The notes under the pieces were generated by a model. It saw only the letters and a program-made list of their open reading frames with translations. It made no database searches and was not told the origin of the DNA. This document shows positions 47,211 through 48,372 of a DNA stretch of 48,372 nucleotides, one piece after another. The position numbers and the translations under genes were made by a program. The stretch comes from a virus, in the IMG/VR virus record IMGVR_UViG_3300044712_000966, positions 1-48,372 of that record. One strand, written 5' to 3'. Position 1 is the stretch's first letter. Every line of letters begins with the position of its first letter.

Positions 47211-47548
47211 TCGACGTGCTCGTATTCGTAGAGGGTGGGCATCACGTACTTCGCGTAGAAGCCTTTCGAGGGCGCCGCCCAGAACGCCGCCCAGCCATCG
47301 GCCGGCACGCCGTAGTAGCGGTAGAGCCGGCGGTACTTCGTGAACCAGATTTCCATCTCCTGCGTGTCGGGGTCGTAGGCCGCGGAGTCGATGTTCGAGC
47401 TGGGCACCGGGACGTGCGCGAAGGTCCCCGCCACCGACCCCGCCGCCGCCGACAGGGCGTCCTCGGAGCCTTCGATGAGGGCCCCAGCGGCCCGCGCCAG
47501 CAGCGCCAGGAGGTCGGGGGGAGGTGAGGGCGGGGGGACCCGTGCCAT
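47207..47548 (-). CDS. KTSC domain protein with N-terminal extension
   Basis: 113 aa. After a proline/alanine-rich N-terminal helix, VPSSNIDSAAYDPDTQEMEI, RLYRYYGVP and APSKGFYAKYV form a KTSC domain similar to the early protein at 3851-4069. First gene of the minus-strand nucleotide-enzyme unit, following a GGAAGCAC-TTGACA promoter. The transcript leader would be under about 15 nt. Confidence 0.7.
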   Translation of the reverse strand: MARVPPPSPPPDLLALLARAAGALIEGSEDALSAAAGSVAGTFAHVPVPSSNIDSAAYDPDTQEMEIWFTKYRRLYRYYGVPADGWAAFWAAPSKGFYAKYVMPTLYEYEHVE

Positions 47549-47562
47549 CGCGTCTGGGAGGC

Positions 47563-47599
47563 AGCGTGCAGCGCCGCGCGCGTGGTGTCAAGTGCTTCC
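47563..47599 (-). promoter_or_regulatory. Promoter with operator half site
   Basis: GGAAGCACTTGACACC (47599-47584) on the minus strand, identical to 12573-12588, with CACGCT at the -10 spacing of 17 bp (47568-47563). It would drive the KTSC and nucleotide-enzyme genes. Confidence 0.55.
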
Positions 47600-47925
47600 A
47601 GGCGGGGCTACCGATGATCACCAACGGTCTTGAGCCCGAAGGTGAAGGCTTCTGAGCTGTGTGGAGGTCGTTTTCCCGGGGGTCCCCCTGCCCCCTCTCG
47701 GAAAGGCGACAGCATCAAGGGGGAAGTGCTTCACGAGCGGCAATCTGTGTAGCTCGGCCGCTGCGAGCGTCTCAGATACTCAGGGGGGTGAGGCATTTTA
47801 GCGGCGCCCCCTGGAAGCACGTCAATCACCGGATGGAAGCAGTCGCTTCCAAGTCCGCGGAACCATGGGAGAGCCTATTTTGGGGCCCCGAAAAACGCTC
47901 AAGCGAGGGCGCTTTAGTTCCAGCT
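47600..47925. promoter_or_regulatory. Regulatory stretch between terS and the nucleotide-enzyme genes
   Basis: No gene is visible. It carries the operator-type palindrome GGAAGC-AGTC-GCTTCC (47835-47850) and another half site (47813-47818). On the minus strand TTGACG (47825-47820) is followed by TAAAAT (47800-47795; a spacer of 19), a possible extra promoter. A short stem before TTTTT just after the terS stop might be a weak terminator. Confidence 0.5.
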
Positions 47926-48372
47926 TCACCCCGCCCCGTTCGGGTCGTTCGCTCCCCCAGGGGGGCGGGGGTGGCGGGGGGCTCCCGGAGGGGTGCGGGC
48001 GGGCGCGGCCTGGCGCGCGTTGCCTGACACGGAGTCAGGCACCACGGTACGGCAAGCGGCCGGGAGCGCAGGCTTTTCCGCGCCCAACCCAATCCCGTTC
48101 GGCCCGCCCTCGGCCCGGTCCGCCGCGCGACGCGCGCGCGCGAGCCCCCTTACGAGCCCGGCGAGGTCTACGCCTTTCGAGGCGGAGCTTGGCCCCTCGC
48201 CCGCGATCGCCAGCATGTCGCGAGCGGCCGAAATAGCCTGGGCGTTCCCGCCGCTCAAAAGCACGCGCGAAAGCCGCTCCATCGCATACGGGGCGAGGAT
48301 TCGCGCCGCGCGTTCTGAGCTGCCGCACAATGGCGCGCAGCGTTCAAGCGCGGCACGGACTCGCGGGTCGCC
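47926..48372 (-). CDS. terS: Small terminase subunit, C-terminal part
   Basis: The frame enters from the right edge with GDPRVRAALERC and continues with ERAARILAPYAMERLSRVLL, then AQAISAARDMLAIAGEG, the repeated-helix oligomerisation pattern of TerS. The C-terminal 60 residues are low complexity (Ala/Pro/Gly-rich) and end at TGA 47926. Joined to the left-edge segment by merging CGCC, it makes a 235-residue protein. Confidence 0.6.
   Translation of the reverse strand, partial: GDPRVRAALERCAPLCGSSERAARILAPYAMERLSRVLLSGGNAQAISAARDMLAIAGEGPSSASKGVDLAGLVRGLARARRAADRAEGGPNGIGLGAEKPALPAACRTVVPDSVSGNARQAAPARTPPGAPRHPRPPGGANDPNGAG

Noticed and set aside
1-48372. CRISPR array, complete tRNA or rRNA genes, insertion sequences
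   Set aside because: No regularly spaced repeats, no complete cloverleaf, no transposase motifs were seen. The Cas4-like nuclease is a phage recombination type.

Overview
The window looks like an essentially complete genome of a temperate tailed phage with podovirus-type morphology. It is GC-rich (roughly two-thirds G+C by eye) and its host is probably a GC-rich Gram-negative bacterium. Evidence for this is one full virion gene set (small and large terminase, portal, scaffold, capsid, two tail-adaptor-like proteins, a beta-propeller nozzle-like protein, a large spike, ejection-type proteins), no tape-measure or sheath gene, a tyrosine integrase with an excisionase-like partner, and lipoprotein-type signal peptides. 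The two ends share CGCC. If those four bases are merged, a small-terminase reading frame runs across the junction in frame, so the sequence is probably a circularised or permuted genome of about 48,368 bp opened inside terS.

Layout. 1-265 (-): 5' part of terS. About 266-705: no gene. 706-8363 (+): early arm of small genes (three KTSC or KTSC-like proteins counting one near the right end, DUF932, DUF2786, zinc ribbons), many separated by a recurring module: a terminator hairpin followed by a second hairpin that covers the next ribosome binding site. 8364-8756: attP-like region, with a tRNA-Ser 5' half ending at the anticodon loop and two identical 18-bp repeats placed symmetrically about it, plus a good promoter. 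9038-12137 (-): secreted HNH nuclease, small proteins, a DnaC-like helicase loader and a DNA methyltransferase. 12206-17796 (+): two HTH regulators, a Cas4-like nuclease with a putative single-strand annealing protein, excisionase, integrase and a small lipoprotein. 17875-43374 (-): late genes; read in transcription order: terL, RusA resolvase, an ART-like protein, portal, scaffold, capsid, tail adaptors, nozzle, a 1286-residue spike, three tandem paralogues, ejection proteins, lysis genes and a metallophosphoesterase. 43478-47548 (-): small zinc proteins and nucleotide-handling enzymes. 47926-48372 (-): 3' part of terS.

How it fits together. The HTH proteins at 12.2-12.9 kb are the likely lysogeny regulators. 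The palindrome GGAAGC-N4-GCTTCC, or its half site, recurs at distant phage promoters (12.15, 12.57, 37.34, 43.39, 45.32, 47.59 and 47.84 kb), which suggests one repressor directly silencing many leftward promoters. Several of these promoters would give transcripts with almost no leader. Integrase probably recombines the anticodon loop of a host tRNA-Ser(CGA) gene, and the phage carries its own promoter-like sequence and 5' half to rebuild the tRNA. Functional calls come from motifs read by eye, with no database search; many small genes remain hypothetical.
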